Below the pieces are notes generated by a model. It was given only the letters and a program-made list of their open reading frames with translations. It had not been told where the DNA came from and ran no database searches. Both the position numbers and the translations under genes were made by a program. A stretch of 41,320 nt of DNA, from the NCBI GenBank assembly GCA_903879705.1, contig CAIRMO010000079.1, positions 1-41,320 on the forward strand. The letters are read 5' to 3'. The stretch's first letter is position 1. Every line of letters begins with the position of its first letter. Positions 38,649-41,320 of this stretch are shown in pieces. Source of the stretch: an uncultured Candidatus Competibacteraceae bacterium. GTDB lineage: Bacteria; Pseudomonadota; Gammaproteobacteria; Competibacterales; Competibacteraceae.

Positions 38649-41320
38649 CTAAAGCATTTCCCGAATCAACGTCTGCCGGCCATTCTGCAATTCCACCCGT
38701 AACCGGAATACTTGTTCTTCCTCAGCCGGATGCCAGCCATATAACTCACGCGCATCTTCTCGCGCCAAGCGTTGCGTAAAAATCTTCAGATTGGCAAAAA
38801 CCCCTTCCTGGGCAATTCCGGAAATTTGCACCCCGCTTTTTAACTCCATCAGTCGCTGAAACAATTCCAGATTGATCAGCAATGCCTCGATACTGCCATT
38901 GCCGTAGCGATAAATCAGCCGCAAATGCGTATGCAGCGTCTCCAAACCTTCGGCGCTGTCTGGCAACGGCGCTTCCAGACTAAACCGCCCCCACGGTTTC
39001 ACCACCCAAAAGGCGCTTTCAATCGGGGTGCGTGGGGTAATCCGCAACGGCGCTCCACGCTCCAGATACCTGGAATTAAAGGCGATAGGCGGCAAATCTT
39101 CCAACCGCGCCATGCCTAAACAGAGTTCCCGACCCAGTGCGTCCAATTCCTCAGCCGAAGACAATGGCGCATTGCGGAAGCGATCCAAATGGCGGCCATC
39201 GGCCAATGGAATAACCGCGTCCGGTTGTTCAAAATAAGCCCGGCGGCGCACTTCCGCCAAGCGATTTAGCGAATGTGCCGGCGCATCCTTGAGTAATTGC
39301 CGATCCAGCGCCGGATTCGCTTCCAGCGCTGGATCAAACCGGACCAGTTCCGCCAGCAACTCACCTTGTCGCTGCGGCGCATGAGCATCAAAGGCCCGCT
39401 GGTAATAACGGGGCGGGCATAACTCAGGGTTTTCATGCAACTCAGCGCAATCGTGAACCCCAAACAGGATATACGACAACGCGGCCCGTAATTCGCGGGC
39501 GGTAATATGAACCTCACCGCGCTGATGACAGGCTTGCAAAGCGTCTGTCAACCGTGATCGCAAACGCGGCCCGGATTCCGCATTCCGCAGGGTTTGTACG
39601 GAATGCCAAGCCGTACAGCGGGATTGGGCGCTGCACGTCTGGCAGGATTGCCACTCATCGGCCTGAACGCCGAGTAATCGATCCAGTAGCGCATTCAGAA
39701 AAGCGGTCGTTATTTGCTTTGACGCGCCCTCCACACCACCAACCAGAGAACGCTGATTGAGATCAATCAGGCGAAAACCCGAGTCCAGTTGCACCGGTTC
39801 GTCCAATAAAACCTGGCGCAATTGCCGGGTCAGAGTGGTTCCCTGATCATGCGACTCAATCCATTCCAGCAACTTGCCACTGTTAATCGCAACAATATGG
39901 ACATTCTCACGCGAATAATCCGGTTGCTGGAAAGGCGCAAATAACTCATCGAGCAGTTCATTCGCGGATCGGCCTTGCCATGCGGCGGAGCCATCGAGAT
40001 TAACGCGCAATACCCGGCCATTCGCCAACCGGCATTCCCAAATCCGGCGCGAAGAATGAACCTCCTCAACGCCCAACTTCCGGGCCAGATATTGTAGAAA
40101 GGCCGTCTTGCCGTCGCCGGCGTTGCCAAACAGAATCGCCAGATTGACCTGTCCGGCTTCAATTTCCGCCAACAACGTCGAATCCAGCCGGGTTTCCACA
40201 TAAGTTTCGACCGCAAATTTTGAATCCAGACCCCGCGTTTCGCTGTTGCCGTGGCGGGAACCGGGATAGGCCGACAGCAGGTTGTTCAACCAGAGTGCGG
40301 TATTAGGCGTCAGCGGCACTGCTGGCTCCGGGGAACAGGCAAATAGCCCGGCATTCCCGTCATCCGCCCGCAATCCCCATAGAAATTGCCGGGCCACCGT
40401 CGCATCGGCAAAGCGCTGTTCCGGTTGGGGATGAGTAGCGCGTTCCAGAAAGGGCCGCAACCGTTCATAACCGGTCAAACCTTGCCCGTTCAACCCTTGC
40501 TCCGGGCCACTCCGTACTGGTTCCCGGTCGAACAGCAGGTGAAAGAAACTGGCGGCCAGCGCATAAACGTCATCGGCGGGATGCAGCGTAGCGCGATTTT
40601 GCACTCCGGGACTGGCGTAACCGGGAGTGCCGCCCCGCGATAAACCGCCGGCGGTACTGGCCTTGTCATAGTCGGTCAGCACCACCGTTCCGCCCTGAAC
40701 AATGATATTGCGCGGACTGACATCGCCATGCGCCAACCCGTGTTGATGCAACTCACCCAGACCCGCGCAGAGTTCCAGCAACCAGCGCACCGCCAAGGCT
40801 TCCGCCGACGATTCGCCCAAGTCCTCGGCATAGAGCGGTAACACCCCGATCAAATCCTGTAACGGCATCCCCTCGATCCATTTCAGCAACGCCACAAAAC
40901 CATTGGCCCGCCATTCCGGGGCAATCTCATGAATAGTCGACAAATTGGGGTGGGTGGTCTGGGCGCGAACCTGACGATAAGCCCGCAAAGCCGCTTCGCC
41001 GTCCTCCTGATGTAGCACCGTCTTGGCGACATAGGCCCCGAACCGCTCATCGGAATGGATATCCAGCTCCACCACCTTGAAGGTCTGGCCGATCCCGCCC
41101 GAACCCAGTCGGTTGAGGATTTTGTAACGGGAATTCTGGAACGGAACCACGGTGTCTTCGTCCCAATAATCCGGCGCGGGCAAATCCGGCGCGGGTGGCG
41201 CAACACCCTGTAATTCGTCCAGCGCCGTCGCCAGTTCGGCCAGCGTAGCCCGCTCTGCCGGCTGCGAACGACCACCCCGCGCCAGCACCTCACGCGCTTT
41301 TCCGGCCAAGGGATCATCGC
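38649..41320 (-). CDS. MAD6-like protein kinase / P-loop NTPase fusion (5' end outside window)
   Basis: The frame is open to the window edge (reading DDPLAGKAREVLARGG...), so the start lies beyond 41320; numbers here count from the TTG at 41309 (886 residues). A Hanks-type kinase domain spans ~60-320: Gly-rich loop LGSGGIGQTF (68-77), catalytic-loop HGDVSPRN (His194, Asp196, Asn201), then TDYDKA where DFG is usual, and GTPGYASPG. A second, P-loop NTPase domain has Walker A GNAGDGKT (395-402). A possible zinc knuckle C556-x2-C559-x5-C565 follows, then a ~300-residue C-terminal region of unknown type. This kinase-NTPase fusion next to MAD7- and MAD8-like genes matches MAD6 of MADS; the NTPase half also resembles DptF. 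It is the first gene visible of the operon. Confidence 0.82.
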   Translation of the reverse strand, partial: DDPLAGKAREVLARGGRSQPAERATLAELATALDELQGVAPPAPDLPAPDYWDEDTVVPFQNSRYKILNRLGSGGIGQTFKVVELDIHSDERFGAYVAKTVLHQEDGEAALRAYRQVRAQTTHPNLSTIHEIAPEWRANGFVALLKWIEGMPLQDLIGVLPLYAEDLGESSAEALAVRWLLELCAGLGELHQHGLAHGDVSPRNIIVQGGTVVLTDYDKASTAGGLSRGGTPGYASPGVQNRATLHPADDVYALAASFFHLLFDREPVRSGPEQGLNGQGLTGYERLRPFLERATHPQPEQRFADATVARQFLWGLRADDGNAGLFACSPEPAVPLTPNTALWLNNLLSAYPGSRHGNSETRGLDSKFAVETYVETRLDSTLLAEIEAGQVNLAILFGNAGDGKTAFLQYLARKLGVEEVHSSRRIWECRLANGRVLRVNLDGSAAWQGRSANELLDELFAPFQQPDYSRENVHIVAINSGKLLEWIESHDQGTTLTRQLRQVLLDEPVQLDSGFRLIDLNQRSLVGGVEGASKQITTAFLNALLDRLLGVQADEWQSCQTCSAQSRCTAWHSVQTLRNAESGPRLRSRLTDALQACHQRGEVHITARELRAALSYILFGVHDCAELHENPELCPPRYYQRAFDAHAPQRQGELLAELVRFDPALEANPALDRQLLKDAPAHSLNRLAEVRRRAYFEQPDAVIPLADGRHLDRFRNAPLSSAEELDALGRELCLGMARLEDLPPIAFNSRYLERGAPLRITPRTPIESAFWVVKPWGRFSLEAPLPDSAEGLETLHTHLRLIYRYGNGSIEALLINLELFQRLMELKSGVQISGIAQEGVFANLKIFTQRLAREDARELYGWHPAEEEQVFRLRVELQNGRQTLIREML

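Noticed and set aside
31812-41320. BREX (PglW/PglZ-type) or DISARM assignment for the defence genes
   Set aside because: There is no PglZ-type phosphatase, SNF2 helicase or PLD domain, and the kinase lacks the NERD-type layout of PglW; the kinase-NTPase plus nuclease-HerA arrangement fits MADS better.
1128-41320. tRNA or rRNA genes
   Set aside because: No cloverleaf-like or rRNA-like sequence was recognised by eye in the gaps; almost all space is protein-coding.

Overview
The window looks like a piece of a moderately GC-rich gammaproteobacterial chromosome. Supporting this are an ssb with the usual acidic PDDDIPF tail, sohB, glnE, ptsP (EI-Ntr), and an ilvE / zf-CHCC / heptosyltransferase / O-antigen-ligase-type neighbourhood. 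Dispersed palindromic repeats are scattered between genes and, unusually, inside several reading frames. I cannot name the species; a Competibacter-like or other environmental gammaproteobacterium would fit, but that is inference.

Layout. 1-3000: a palindromic repeat, a decapitated amino-acid ABC-transporter ATPase remnant, ssb, sohB (minus strand), a possible tiny membrane ORF and an LprI-like secreted protein. 3068-17336: a glycan / LPS-type assembly cluster, almost entirely on the minus strand. It holds six proteins with recognisable glycosyltransferase modules (one of them a 1570-residue protein with four such modules), an O-antigen-ligase/polymerase-like membrane protein, an ELM1-family protein, a glutamine-dependent asparagine synthase and a small zinc protein. 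One GT4 gene (9998-11092) runs the other way and collides 3' to 3' with the ligase gene. 17380-24759: housekeeping genes ilvE, glnE, a FieF-type metal exporter and ptsP. 25013-31167: a 1780-residue many-pass membrane protein of unknown function, translationally overlapped with a cbiG-like cobalamin gene.

31168-31811 is a scrap yard holding a 15-codon stub resembling the start of RecC, a frameshifted tail resembling a restriction-modification specificity subunit, and a short IS-end-like repeat pattern. 31812-41320 is the left part of a defence island on the minus strand: a protein kinase/P-loop NTPase fusion (cut by the window end), a 602-residue protein of unknown fold, and a 1659-residue protein combining a PD-(D/E)XK nuclease motif with a HerA/FtsK-type ATPase. 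The order, sizes and domain content match MAD6-MAD7-MAD8 of the methylation-associated defense system (MADS). The methyltransferase, specificity and regulatory subunits (MAD1-5) would be expected just beyond base 41320.

Two themes recur. First, base composition changes abruptly inside single genes (the giant glycosyltransferase and mad8), as if gene halves had been swapped by recombination. Second, the same CGAACCACCCCGG / CCCCTCCTT..AAGGAGGGG repeat sits between genes at the window start and in frame inside mad8 and the giant membrane protein gene, while a different GAGAGGGG-type repeat forms the predicted N-terminus of glnE.
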